Part shown: positions 17,022 to 25,697 of the stretch, piece by piece
Numbering within the stretch: position 1 is the first letter of the stretch
How the letters are laid out: each line of letters begins with the position of its first letter
Assembly (NCBI GenBank): GCA_900068845.1
Contig: CEFQ01000010.1
Span: forward strand, 601,326-665,325
DNA: 64,000 bases
Source of the DNA: Enterobacter ludwigii
GTDB taxonomy: Bacteria; Pseudomonadota; Gammaproteobacteria; Enterobacterales; Enterobacteriaceae
Direction of reading: 5' to 3'
The notes under the pieces: model-generated
Told to the model about the DNA's origin: nothing
The model's input: the letters and a program-made list of their open reading frames with translations, nothing else
The model's database searches: none
Program-made: the position numbers and the translations under genes

Positions 17022-17416
17022 CACGCCTCCTGCTTACCGATATGGGCAACGGTGGCGATTTCGATCAGCGCATCCGGTTTCACCAGCCCGCACTGAATGC
17101 AGAAGCGGGCCGGTTTATCGCCGGGGAAGTATTCGGCGTAAATTTGGTTTATTGCCGCGTAGTTGCTCCAGTCGGTGAGAAAAATCGAGTTAAACGTCAC
17201 ATCGTCCATTGTGCCGCCGGCGGTTTCGATGACCTTTTTGATGGTCTCCAGCACGTGACGCGTTTGCGCAGCGGCATCACCGACGTGTACCACATTGTTG
17301 TTGGCATCAAACGGCAAGGTGCCGGAGACGTAGACGACGCCGTCAGCTAAAGTGCCGGGCACGAATGGCGCGATCGGCGTACCGCTGCCGGGCGGAATAA
17401 TCACACGTTTAGGCAT
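17021..17416 (-). CDS. rutC: 3-aminoacrylate deaminase RutC (RidA family)
   Basis: A 131-residue YjgF/YER057c/UK114 (RidA) protein starting [21 protein letters not shown], as in E. coli RutC. It acts on the peroxy- or aminoacrylate intermediates of uracil degradation. Family residues are visible in YVSGTLPFD and the arginine-containing PARFCIQC segment. It lies 41 nt after rutB and its stop overlaps the rutD start. Confidence 0.95.
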   Translation of the reverse strand: MPKRVIIPPGSGTPIAPFVPGTLADGVVYVSGTLPFDANNNVVHVGDAAAQTRHVLETIKKVIETAGGTMDDVTFNSIFLTDWSNYAAINQIYAEYFPGDKPARFCIQCGLVKPDALIEIATVAHIGKQEA

Positions 17417-17457
17417 GGCGAAATCCTCTTCTTATGGGTTGCAGATGAAACGAGGTG

Positions 17458-18168
17458 TTAGCTTTTCAGCGTTTCGCAGAAGGTGTCGGTATCGCTGACC
17501 CAGCCAAAAAACGTTTCGATATTAAAAATGGCTGCCTGCTGCGCAAACGCTGGACCCGCCTGATAGGTTGCGTCTTCCAGTACCACGCCGAAATATTCCA
17601 GAAAGAAGCCGTCGCGCAGCGTCGATTCCACGCAGACGTTGGTGGCAATGCCGGTAAACACCAGATGGCGGATGCCTCGGCTGCGCAGCATGCTGTCGAG
17701 TGAAGTGTTGAAGAAGCCGCTGTAGCGCGGTTTCGGCAGTACGATATCGCCTTCCTGCGGCACCAGTTCATCGACCAGCGCATAATCCCAGCCGCCTTTC
17801 GACAATAATGTGCCTTGCAATTCAGGACGTTTGCGCATGGTTTTCAGCGCGTTGGATTTATGGAAATTCGGCGAACCTGCGTCACCGGCTTCAACGTATT
17901 GGTCATCCCAGCCATTCTGGAACCAGATAATCTGCATTCCGGCGGCACGCGCCGCGGTCACCGCCTGATGAATTTTGGCAATCACCGGTTTGGTGGCGGA
18001 GACATCAAAGCCAGCCAAATCGAGGTAGCCGCCTTGGGTGGCATAGGCGTTCTGCATATCCACCACAATCAGCGCACTTTGCTTGGGCGGCAGCGCGATA
18101 GCTTCCGGGCGCGCCGGTAAGGTGACGTTCGGTAAACTTGAGGTATGGGCGCAAACAACGGTACTCAT
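17458..18168 (-). CDS. rutB: Ureidoacrylate amidohydrolase RutB
   Basis: A 236-residue isochorismatase-family amidohydrolase that cleaves (Z)-ureidoacrylate to aminoacrylate, CO2 and ammonia. The catalytic triad is readable: Asp in [10 protein letters not shown], a Lys in the KGGWDYALV region, and the nucleophilic Cys in [14 protein letters not shown]. The ATG at 18168 shares one base with the rutA stop (TGATG), indicating translational coupling. Confidence 0.95.
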   Translation of the reverse strand: MSTVVCAHTSSLPNVTLPARPEAIALPPKQSALIVVDMQNAYATQGGYLDLAGFDVSATKPVIAKIHQAVTAARAAGMQIIWFQNGWDDQYVEAGDAGSPNFHKSNALKTMRKRPELQGTLLSKGGWDYALVDELVPQEGDIVLPKPRYSGFFNTSLDSMLRSRGIRHLVFTGIATNVCVESTLRDGFFLEYFGVVLEDATYQAGPAFAQQAAIFNIETFFGWVSDTDTFCETLKS

Positions 18169-19259
18169 CAGGCAACCTCCTGCTGGGATGCAATTAAATC
18201 GTGGCGACACTGCATTAAGGGCTGAATACGTTCACCGAAATCTTCGATGCCTTGCAGGAAGTCGTCGAAGGTCAGCAACACGCCTTGCGTGCCATCGACT
18301 AAAGCAACTTCATCCAACATTCGTGCCACATTGGCGTAAGAACCCACTAGCGTACCCATATTGATGTTGACCGCTGAAGTCGGATCGGCCATCTGGCGCA
18401 CGTTAGTGTCGCTGCCGGATTTGGTGTCCTGCTGACTTTGTGTGGTGAGCCAGGCGAGCGCTTCTTCATCGGCTCCGGCTTTGTAGTGCTCCCATTTGGC
18501 GCGAGCGGCTTCGTCGCTCTCAGCGGCGATAATCATAAACAGCACATAGGAACCGACGTCGCGGCCCGCTTTATCGGCAGCTTGCTTCATGCGCGCGGCG
18601 GTTGGCGCGAAGGCGGTTGGTGTGTTAACGCCTTTACCGAAACAGAAGTTGTAATCGGCGTGCTGCGCCGAGAACGCCATGCCGGCATCGCTCTGTCCGG
18701 CGCAAATCACCTTCATCGGTTTTTGCGGCTGCGGGCTGACGCGACAATCGTTCATGGTAAAGAATTCGCCTTTGAAATCGCTTTGGCCGGTGCCCCACAA
18801 ATCGCGCAACACGGTGACGTATTCGGTCAGATATTGGTAGCGGCTGGAGAAGTAAGCATCGCCGGGCCACAAGCCCATCTGCTCGTACTCCGGTTTCTGC
18901 CAGCCGGTCACGAGATTGACGCCAAAGCGGCCATTAGAGATGGAATCAATGGTTGATGCCATGCGCGCCACAATCGCGGGCGGTAAGGTCAGCGTGGCGG
19001 CGGTGGCGTAGATCTCAATACGTGAGGTCACCGCCGCGAGTCCTGCCATCAGCGTGAAGGATTCGAGGTTGTGATCCCAGAATTCGGTTTTACCGCCAAA
19101 GCCACGCAGCTTGATCATCGAAAGGGCAAAGTCGAAATGATAATGCTCCGCTTTCAGTACGATCGCTTTGTTGAGTTCAAAGGTCGGCTTGTACTGCGGG
19201 GCATGGGTGGAGATCAGCCAGCCGTTATTACCAATCGGGATAAAGACGCCAATTTTCAT
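18168..19259 (-). CDS. rutA: Pyrimidine monooxygenase RutA
   Basis: A 363-residue FMN-dependent luciferase-like monooxygenase that opens the uracil ring to ureidoacrylate, using reduced FMN from RutF. The start at 19259 ([17 protein letters not shown]) reproduces the E. coli length exactly; the open frame upstream has no homology. Typical blocks are [14 protein letters not shown] and [14 protein letters not shown]. It is the first gene of rutABCDFG, preceded by a sigma-54 promoter. Confidence 0.96.
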   Translation of the reverse strand: MKIGVFIPIGNNGWLISTHAPQYKPTFELNKAIVLKAEHYHFDFALSMIKLRGFGGKTEFWDHNLESFTLMAGLAAVTSRIEIYATAATLTLPPAIVARMASTIDSISNGRFGVNLVTGWQKPEYEQMGLWPGDAYFSSRYQYLTEYVTVLRDLWGTGQSDFKGEFFTMNDCRVSPQPQKPMKVICAGQSDAGMAFSAQHADYNFCFGKGVNTPTAFAPTAARMKQAADKAGRDVGSYVLFMIIAAESDEAARAKWEHYKAGADEEALAWLTTQSQQDTKSGSDTNVRQMADPTSAVNINMGTLVGSYANVARMLDEVALVDGTQGVLLTFDDFLQGIEDFGERIQPLMQCRHDLIASQQEVA

Positions 19260-19348
19260 GTGAAACCTCTCTGCATTAGACGGGGACTGCTTCACGCGCT
19301 GCGCTGCTTCCTGCACGCGTCCTGCGGGCGGCGCTCCATCACAAAATT

Positions 19349-19364
19349 GCAAAGCCTGTGCCAC
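19349..19364 (-). promoter_or_regulatory. Sigma-54 (-24/-12) promoter of the rut operon
   Basis: On the minus strand TGGCAC, five bases and TTGCA match the RpoN consensus perfectly. It lies about 90 nt before the rutA start and points into it. This fits the known NtrC/sigma-54 control of rut in E. coli (nitrogen limitation). No clear pair of NtrC sites was found by eye. Confidence 0.85.
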
Positions 19365-19435
19365 ATTTTTAAAAGGCTTAGATAACAAGATGTTAAAATC
19401 TTCGTCTGCTCTAATCTGGAGTAATTGGTCCAATT

Positions 19436-19451
19436 CAGACCGTTTGGTCAA
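19436..19451. promoter_or_regulatory. Candidate RutR operator
   Basis: CAGACCGTTTGGTCAA agrees with the RutR consensus TTGACCAnnTGGTCAA at 11 of 14 defined positions; the right half is perfect and the left half keeps GACC. It lies between the divergent rutA and rutR genes, upstream of the sigma-54 promoter. Confidence 0.65.
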
Positions 19452-19566
19452 AACGTTCTGCACGTTTTTCATGCGCGCCATGGTCAAAAAAGGTGCAGGC
19501 GAGCCATTAGGCAGGAAAGAGGGCCTTTGTTATGATGCGTTCAGGCAGGACGGAAGAGGTAACAGT

Positions 19567-20202
19567 GTGAAAAGCGATGAAAAAAAACCGGGGCGCCGTT
19601 CGCGTGCGGTCGCCGCAAAGCGGGCAGCCATTCTGGAAGCGGCGTTAACCTTCTTCTCGCAATACGGCATTCACGGCACCAGCCTGGATAAAGTGGCGGA
19701 GCGGGCGGATGTCTCTAAAACCAATCTGCTGTATTACTATCCGTCGAAAGAAGTGCTGTATATAGCGGTTTTAAAAGAGATTCTCGATGTGTGGCTGGCG
19801 CCGCTGCGCGCGCTGCAGCACGATCACGATCCATTGACGGCGATTGGTAAATACATTCGCCTGAAACTGGAAGTCTCGCGCGACCATCCACAAGCGTCGC
19901 GTTTGTTTTGCCTTGAGATGCTGCAGGGCGCGCCGCTGTTGAAAGGTGAACTCGCGGGTGATTTAAAAGCGCTGGTGGATGAGAAGGCGGCGATTATCGA
20001 GCAGTGGATCGCCGAAGGGCGGCTGGCGGGCGTGCAGCCGCAGCATCTGTTTTTCCTGCTGTGGGCCACCACGCAACACTATGCCGATTTCGCTTCTCAG
20101 GTGGAGGCGATTACTGGCCAGACGTTGAACGATCCTGCGTTCTTTGAACAGACGCTGGAAAATGTACAGCGCATGATTATTGAAGGGATCCGCGTGCGCT
20201 GA
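19567..20202 (+). CDS. rutR: TetR-family pyrimidine-responsive regulator RutR
   Basis: A 211-residue TetR-type repressor that binds uracil or thymine and controls rut and other pyrimidine genes. The N-terminal HTH is TSLDKVAERADVSKTNLLYYYPSKE, and the ligand-domain blocks (LEVSRDHPQASRLFCLEML, LLWATTQHYADFASQVEAITG) match E. coli RutR. Translation most likely starts at GTG 19567, with GGAAGAGG upstream; the longer open frame to 19390 has no homology. It is divergent from rutA. Confidence 0.94.
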   Translation: MKSDEKKPGRRSRAVAAKRAAILEAALTFFSQYGIHGTSLDKVAERADVSKTNLLYYYPSKEVLYIAVLKEILDVWLAPLRALQHDHDPLTAIGKYIRLKLEVSRDHPQASRLFCLEMLQGAPLLKGELAGDLKALVDEKAAIIEQWIAEGRLAGVQPQHLFFLLWATTQHYADFASQVEAITGQTLNDPAFFEQTLENVQRMIIEGIRVR

Positions 20203-20226
20203 TCCCGCTTTTTTCAAGGAGAGTGG

Positions 20227-21201
20227 ATGGATTCGTTATCGCAACTGACATTAGGCGCGGCGGTTACCGTTGCGGTAATGGGCAAACGCGTTCCGCTGTG
20301 GCAAGCGGCGCTGGTAGGCGCGGTGGCAGGGACTTTGCCGGATCTCGACGTGTTTATCGATCATGGCGATGCCATCCGCAACATGACGCTGCATCGCACC
20401 GAAAGTCATGCGCTGATAGTTCTCACTTTAATTGCACCGCTGCTTGGCTGGCTGGTGGCCGGTGCAACGCGCAGTCGATCGCACTGGCGCGGCTGGACGC
20501 TGGCGATGTGGCTGGCGCTGGTCACGCATCCGCTGCTGGATCTCACCACCGTTTACGGTACGCAGTTGGGCCTGCCGCTCACTGATTTCCCCTATGCCAT
20601 TGGCAGCATGTACATCATCGATCCGCTCTATACTTTGCCGTTGTTGATTGCGCTGCTGGTCGCCCTGTGGCGACGAGATGCTGTGGGCTTGCGCTGGAAT
20701 CAGGTGGGATTATTAGTGAGTACACTGTATCTCGGCTGGAGCATGGTGGCACAAAGCATCGCCACGCAGCACATTGAGCAAGATTTGACGCAGCAAGCGG
20801 TGCAACCTGAGCAACTGCTGGTGACGCCGACCGCATTTAACACGCTGGTGTGGCGTACGGTGATTATGACGCCGGATCGTTATGGCGAAGCTTATTGGTC
20901 GCTGTTGTCACCGGGGCGTCCGCTGCAGATCAGCTGGCACGATCGTCAGCCCGCGCTGTTAGCGCCGTTTAAAGGTCAATGGCATGCCGAGCGTGTGGCG
21001 TGGTTTAGTCACGGTTTTTACGCGATGAAGCAGCAGGGCGAGCGGACTTTGATCAGTGATTTGCGGATGGGTGAAGAGCCGAATTACACCTTCACCTTTA
21101 ATCTGGGAGCGCCGGAGTCACCGGAGATAGCGCCACAGCGTGAACCTTCGGTGCGTCCTTCGCTGGCGCAAGCATGGCACAAATTACGCGAGCGACTCTG
21201 A
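20227..21201 (+). CDS. YdjM/YbcI-like membrane-bound metal-dependent hydrolase
   Basis: A 324-residue inner-membrane protein of the LexA-binding/metal-dependent hydrolase family (PF04307). The N-terminal half has several hydrophobic helices with conserved acidic/His motifs (GTLPDLDVFIDHGD, LHRTESHA, VTHPLLDLTT). The C-terminal ~120 residues are soluble. Its substrate is unknown. It begins 24 nt after rutR on the same strand and may be cotranscribed with it. It is convergent with cycA. Confidence 0.8.
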   Translation: MDSLSQLTLGAAVTVAVMGKRVPLWQAALVGAVAGTLPDLDVFIDHGDAIRNMTLHRTESHALIVLTLIAPLLGWLVAGATRSRSHWRGWTLAMWLALVTHPLLDLTTVYGTQLGLPLTDFPYAIGSMYIIDPLYTLPLLIALLVALWRRDAVGLRWNQVGLLVSTLYLGWSMVAQSIATQHIEQDLTQQAVQPEQLLVTPTAFNTLVWRTVIMTPDRYGEAYWSLLSPGRPLQISWHDRQPALLAPFKGQWHAERVAWFSHGFYAMKQQGERTLISDLRMGEEPNYTFTFNLGAPESPEIAPQREPSVRPSLAQAWHKLRERL

Positions 21202-21208
21202 TTGCGTA

Positions 21209-21230
21209 GGGTCGCCATTTCTGGCGACCC
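21209..21230. repeat. REP-like palindrome between convergent genes
   Basis: Stem GGGTCGCCA / TGGCGACCC with a TTTC loop, located between the stops of the YdjM-like gene and cycA. The core GGTCGCCA...TGGCG recurs in the outer arms of the element at 52330-52501, so it appears to belong to a genomic repeat family. It may also act as a weak two-way terminator, though there is no T-run. Confidence 0.65.
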
Positions 21231-21238
21231 ATAACGTT

Positions 21239-22630
21239 TTACGCTTTGCGACGACGCAATAACCAACCCATGGTCAGCATCACGAACCACAGCGGCGTCA
21301 CCATCAACGCCTGGCGGGTATCTTCCTGCAGCGTCAGCAGTACCAGTACAAAGGCGAAGAATGCCATACATACCCAGCACATAATCTTGCCCAGCGGCAT
21401 CTTAAATGTTGATTCAGCATGACGCTGTGGATGCTGCTTGCGGTACGCCAGATAGCTGCACAGGATGATGGTCCAGACGAACATAAACAGAATCGCCGAC
21501 ACCGTGGTCACCATGGTGAACACCGTCATCACATCCGGGATCAGGTAAATCAGCGCCACGCCAGCCAGCAGACACAGGCAGGAGAAGAACAGGCCAGTTG
21601 TTGGCACCGCACGCGACGAGAGGCGACCAAAGGATTTATGCGCCACGCCTTGTTCCGCCAGGCCATACAGCATACGGCTGGTAGAGAAGATGCCGCTGTT
21701 AGCGGAAGAAGCAGCGGACGTCAGCACCACGAAGTTGACGATGCTGGCGGCGGCAGGCAAGCCAATCAACACAAACATTTCAACGAACGGACTGCGGTTT
21801 GGCAGCACCTGATTCCACGGCGTTACCGCCATGATCACCATCAGCGCCAGAACGTAAAACATAATGATGCGCAGCGGAATGGCGTTAATTGCCCGCGGCA
21901 GAACTTTGTGCGGATCTTTGGTTTCTGCTGCTGCGGTGCCCACCAACTCAATGCCGACAAAGGCGAAAACCGCAATCTGGAAGCCGGCAAAGAAGCCGCT
22001 CAACCCTTTCGGGAACATGCCGCCGTGATCCCAGATATTGCTTAACGCCGCGGTGCCACCGTTGGGGGACGGATAATGCAGGCTCACCAGCACAATACCG
22101 GTGATAATCAGCGCCACAATAGCGACGATTTTGATAATCGCGAACCAGAATTCCATCTCACCAAACAGCTTCACCGTGGCGATGTTCAATGCCAGGAAAA
22201 CAAACACGCACAGCAGGGCGCTCATCCAGATGGAGAAGTCGGGGAACCACAGCTGGAAATAGGCGCTGATGGCGACCACATCGGCAATGCCGGTTACCAC
22301 CCAACAGAACCAGTAAGTCCAGCCGGTAAAATAGCCCGCCCACGGACCGAGTAAATCGGCGGCAAAATCGCTAAAAGATTTGTATTCGAGGTTAGATAAC
22401 AGCAGTTCGCCCATGGCGCGCATGACGAAGAACAGCATAAAGCCAATGATCATGTAGACGAAAATGATCGATGGGCCCGCGAGGCTGATGGTTTTACCCG
22501 AACCCATAAACAGCCCGGTGCCGATGGCGCCGCCGATAGCAATCAGCTGAATATGACGATTGTGCAGGTTACGCTGGAGTTTATCCGGCTGTTCGGCCTC
22601 TATGAGCGCCTCTTTTGATTGATCAACCAT
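21239..22630 (-). CDS. cycA: D-serine/D-alanine/glycine transporter CycA
   Basis: A 463-residue amino-acid permease of the APC family with 12 predicted membrane helices, almost identical in many blocks to E. coli CycA (GGAIGTGLFMGSGKTISLAG, TSAASSANSG, WTIILCSYLAYRKQ). It imports glycine, D-alanine, D-serine and D-cycloserine by proton symport. The ATG at 22630 (MVDQSKEA) matches the E. coli N-terminus; the longer open frame upstream does not. Confidence 0.94.
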   Translation of the reverse strand: MVDQSKEALIEAEQPDKLQRNLHNRHIQLIAIGGAIGTGLFMGSGKTISLAGPSIIFVYMIIGFMLFFVMRAMGELLLSNLEYKSFSDFAADLLGPWAGYFTGWTYWFCWVVTGIADVVAISAYFQLWFPDFSIWMSALLCVFVFLALNIATVKLFGEMEFWFAIIKIVAIVALIITGIVLVSLHYPSPNGGTAALSNIWDHGGMFPKGLSGFFAGFQIAVFAFVGIELVGTAAAETKDPHKVLPRAINAIPLRIIMFYVLALMVIMAVTPWNQVLPNRSPFVEMFVLIGLPAAASIVNFVVLTSAASSANSGIFSTSRMLYGLAEQGVAHKSFGRLSSRAVPTTGLFFSCLCLLAGVALIYLIPDVMTVFTMVTTVSAILFMFVWTIILCSYLAYRKQHPQRHAESTFKMPLGKIMCWVCMAFFAFVLVLLTLQEDTRQALMVTPLWFVMLTMGWLLRRRKA

Positions 22631-22915
22631 AAATTTTTCTTTCCTGTCGGGGGATGTTGTGTCAGCTCTATTGGCTGATGAGGTATGTGCCTTTATCCAG
22701 GCAAGGGGCATAAGATAGAGGAAAGGCAGGCAGTTTCGGTAATGGTTTTTCCCCCTGAGTGACCTTTTACGCACTTAGCTGTGTCAGTAATTATTTACAG
22801 AGTTTAAAGTGCAGTCATTTTGCGTAAATCTTCAACAATTAAGCGATTTACGTCACTTTTCGCGCGCATGACTTCTACACTTGTTAGTTCATTTCATCAG
22901 TAAAAGTGAGGCATT

Positions 22916-23614
22916 GTGCGCGCTCTGTTCGCCATCGCGTTGCTGGCTGTTTGCGGCTGGCTCAGTTTGCCGTGGTTAAAAACGCATCTACCGCCTCAGT
23001 GGAATCCCTTTACGCCGCTTAACGTCACCGATCCGCCGGGTTGGATGACGCGCTACAAGCTAAAAAAATTGAGTGGCGATCCGGCTGCCTGCATGGCGGT
23101 GATGCGGCAAGCCAGCGAACAGCGGCTGGTGCAATTTCGCGTGGTGCCCCCGATGCAAGGTGATTGCCCGATTGACCAGCCGCTGCGGATCAGCGGCTAC
23201 GGTGACGTCACCCTGAGCAGCAGTTTTCTTGCCAGCTGTCCGATGGCAGTGACCAGCACCATGTTCGTGATTAACAGCGACAGCGCATTACGTCAGGTTG
23301 GTTTCAATAGCCCGTTGAAGCGCATTGCTCATGTCGGCAGCTATGCTTGTCGCAATATTTATCATCGTCAGGAAGGGCGTTTGAGTGAGCACGCTAGCGC
23401 CGATGCCTGGGATATTACCGGATTTCAACTGGCGAATGGGCGCTGGTTACAGGTAGGGAAGAACTGGCAACAGCCAGAAGATGCGGCGGCAGGACTGCAC
23501 GCGCTATGGCGCAATGGTTGCGCCACTTTCGGAAATGCGTTGGGGCCGGATTACAACGCCGCGCATGCCAGCCATTTTCATCTCGGCATACGTGGATCGG
23601 GTTACTGTCGCTAG
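22916..23614 (+). CDS. Extensin-like C-terminal domain protein
   Basis: A 232-residue protein with an N-terminal hydrophobic anchor (about 2-20), then an extensin-like C-terminal domain (PF06904). The closing metal-site-like pattern contains HASADAWDITGF and AHASHFHLGIRGSGYC, resembling LAS/D-Ala-D-Ala peptidase folds. Conserved cysteines suggest a periplasmic, disulfide-bonded protein. The start is GTG 22916. Function is unproven; a role in the cell envelope is an inference. Confidence 0.8.
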   Translation: MRALFAIALLAVCGWLSLPWLKTHLPPQWNPFTPLNVTDPPGWMTRYKLKKLSGDPAACMAVMRQASEQRLVQFRVVPPMQGDCPIDQPLRISGYGDVTLSSSFLASCPMAVTSTMFVINSDSALRQVGFNSPLKRIAHVGSYACRNIYHRQEGRLSEHASADAWDITGFQLANGRWLQVGKNWQQPEDAAAGLHALWRNGCATFGNALGPDYNAAHASHFHLGIRGSGYCR

Positions 23615-24289
23615 CTAAGCCGCAGGATTAAGTCCTCGTTTTATCAGGAAATGATTAGCTGGCCAGGAGAAAAGAAAGCCAATCATTATTGCCAGTTGCA
23701 GCATAAACCAGAATGCCACCAGCAGCGGATTGACCTGCCCGTTCAGCACAAACTTTAGAGCCAATGCCATAAAGATAAAAATACCTAACTGACAAATCAG
23801 TAAAGGGAAAACCTCGGTTTTCATTGCTAATAATAAGGCGCTGCCAAATGAATGTTTTTCACGTTGGCGAATAGCCAGAAATTGAAAAAGTAATCCCATA
23901 AACAATGAAGCGCTAACGCAAATAAGCGCTTGCATCCATAAAGTCGGATTAATGGCAAAGTGTTTTAGTAAGGTGACTATCGGGATTGTCATGATGTCGC
24001 CGAATATACAAGCTGCTGCAGATAATGATGTGGAAATAAAGATAGTTTGCCAGCTGGCATTACTGCGTAGTTTTTGTGGAACCAATAAAGCCAGCTTTTG
24101 CTGTTGTGATGGTTTACGACCCAAGTACCACCACGCGATCCAACCAATAAAGGGCAGATACAACCCTGTTATTGGCCAGATGATATTCATCACCGCAACA
24201 GGATGCGGATGGCGAAAAAGATCTTTTAAAATCATCAGGGCTGTGCAGCCGCCTAAAACAAGGAAAGGTAATGCAAATTGGTTCAACAT
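23615..24289 (-). CDS. DUF4396-type membrane protein
   Basis: A 224-residue integral membrane protein with about six hydrophobic segments (LVLGGCTALMILKDLF, PVAVMNIIWPITGLYLPFIGW, WLGRKP-type loops). The pattern of N-terminal helices, a charged loop and a second helical bundle fits DUF4396 proteins of unknown function. The ATG at 24289 (MLNQFALPF) is chosen over the longer frame because it begins directly at the first helix and has GGAA upstream. Its stop abuts the extensin-like gene. Confidence 0.65.
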   Translation of the reverse strand: MLNQFALPFLVLGGCTALMILKDLFRHPHPVAVMNIIWPITGLYLPFIGWIAWWYLGRKPSQQQKLALLVPQKLRSNASWQTIFISTSLSAAACIFGDIMTIPIVTLLKHFAINPTLWMQALICVSASLFMGLLFQFLAIRQREKHSFGSALLLAMKTEVFPLLICQLGIFIFMALALKFVLNGQVNPLLVAFWFMLQLAIMIGFLFSWPANHFLIKRGLNPAA

Positions 24290-24853
24290 AGTCAATTCCG
24301 CTGTATTCCCACCTACCTGTGACACTGCGCCTGAGCCGTGCTGGAGCACTGTCTCCCATTACCCATTTGCCCTGAATTTTTCTCTCCACGACAAGTAAGC
24401 GTAGCCGTAAATCAACACGAGAGTAATTACCTCATCACCTGAGGCATTATCCCAACCGCAGAAAGGGGGGCAATTAAGCTGTTGTCAAAACCCATTCACC
24501 GTACATACCCCTCTCAATGCAAAAGAATCTGCTCTGCTATAGGTTAATTTTAGTTAATGACGATGCTAAAAATTTATCAATCTAACGATCATTTTCAATC
24601 AATCGGATGATTGAAACTACTTCAGAAAAATCCTATTCTAATCAGCTGAGGAATTAAAGTTGTGAATCTGTTAACAAATAACGTCAACCTACACATTCCC
24701 TTTACGTTAACGCATTGACATTATTAGAGTTGTGAACGTCTTTACGAATTTGCTCTTTTTTCAATCAATAATTTTTATCAGGCTAGTTTATTTTTTTTGC
24801 GTTAACACTAACTAATTTCAGAATGTAAAGCGTGAAATAGCGCTAGGGCAATA
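24290..24853. other. 564-bp AT-rich intergenic region upstream of sdiA
   Basis: There is no credible gene on either strand. The region is visibly AT-richer than its neighbours, with several GTTAAC-like and TTGACA-like strings, but no -35/-10 pair with proper spacing stands out. It presumably holds the sdiA promoter and leader. I saw no second lux-box palindrome here. Confidence 0.6.
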
Positions 24854-25576
24854 ATGACGACCGATAATTATTTCGTCTGGCGAGGCGAAATGGAAAATGA
24901 ATTTATGGCGCTGACAGAAGCAGTGCAATTGAAATCACTATTGCAACAACAGATTGAAAAGCTGGGTTTTGATTACTTTGCTTTTTTGGTTCAACACCCG
25001 GTGCCTTTTACCCGGCCGCGCCTGTTTTTGTTCAGTACTTACCCAGAAAGCTGGGTAAAGCGTTACGAAAGTGAGAACTATTATGCGGTTGATCCCGTGC
25101 TATTACTCTGTCAGCGGCCTGGACGCGGTGTGGAATGGACGCGCGATTTGTTTACCGGCGCGGGTAATTTATGGGCGGAAGCTAATGCAGCAGGATTATT
25201 GAGCGGCTTTTCCTGCTCGGCAATGGCACCAAATCGTACCATTGGTATATTATCTATTGCATCGACGCTTAACAGTCAGACGCAGCACTTACGCATAGAG
25301 TTAGAGGTGAAACTGCATCTTCTGGCGGAACTGAGTCTGCGCGTGTTAGAACGTCTGAATGACGATTCAATGGTCGTTTTATCTAACGATTTTAGTCAGC
25401 GTGAATTAGAAATTCTGAAATGGACGGCTGAAGGAAAAACTTCTGCGGAAATTTCACTTATTTTAGCCATATCTGAACATACGGTGAACTTTCACCAAAA
25501 GAATATGCAAAAGCGTTTTAATGTTTCCAATAAAACGCAGATTGCCTGTTATGCCGCAGCGACTGGCTTGATTTAG
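24854..25576 (+). CDS. sdiA: LuxR-family quorum-sensing regulator SdiA
   Basis: A 240-residue LuxR-type regulator. The autoinducer-binding domain covers about 1-165 and keeps the ligand-pocket residues W67, Y71, D80 and W95. The C-terminal HTH (about 175-240) is nearly identical to E. coli SdiA (LKWTAEGKTSAEIS, ISEHTVNFHQKNMQKRFN, ending IACYAAATGLI). SdiA binds acyl-homoserine lactones and related ligands. In E. coli and Salmonella it is an orphan; here a luxI-type gene follows 121 nt downstream, with a palindrome between. The uvrY-uvrC-yecF neighbourhood is conserved. Confidence 0.93.
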   Translation: MTTDNYFVWRGEMENEFMALTEAVQLKSLLQQQIEKLGFDYFAFLVQHPVPFTRPRLFLFSTYPESWVKRYESENYYAVDPVLLLCQRPGRGVEWTRDLFTGAGNLWAEANAAGLLSGFSCSAMAPNRTIGILSIASTLNSQTQHLRIELEVKLHLLAELSLRVLERLNDDSMVVLSNDFSQRELEILKWTAEGKTSAEISLILAISEHTVNFHQKNMQKRFNVSNKTQIACYAAATGLI

Positions 25577-25585
25577 CGAAAACGC

Positions 25586-25605
25586 AACTACTAATTTTAG
25601 TAGTT
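25586..25605. promoter_or_regulatory. Candidate lux box (perfect 20-bp palindrome)
   Basis: AACTACTA, four bases (ATTT) and TAGTAGTT form a perfect inverted repeat of lux-box size, with CT and AG at the canonical positions 3-4 and 17-18. It lies 10 nt past sdiA and 92 nt before the luxI start. It is AT-rich and lacks a T-run, so it is unlikely to be a terminator. Confidence 0.7.
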
Positions 25606-25697
25606 CCTTCTCCAGTGTCAGTTGTCTACCCTGCGCGCAACGTTGCCAGGCTGGCTCAAAGAAATCATTGCATACATGGGGATGTCAGGGGCGCATG

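Noticed and set aside
19390-19566. N-terminal extension of RutR to an upstream ATG
   Set aside because: The extension covers the rut promoter and operator region and has no homology; GTG 19567 gives the family length.
25586-25605. Palindrome after sdiA as a transcription terminator
   Set aside because: The stem is AT-rich and not followed by a T-run; its size and symmetry fit a lux box better.
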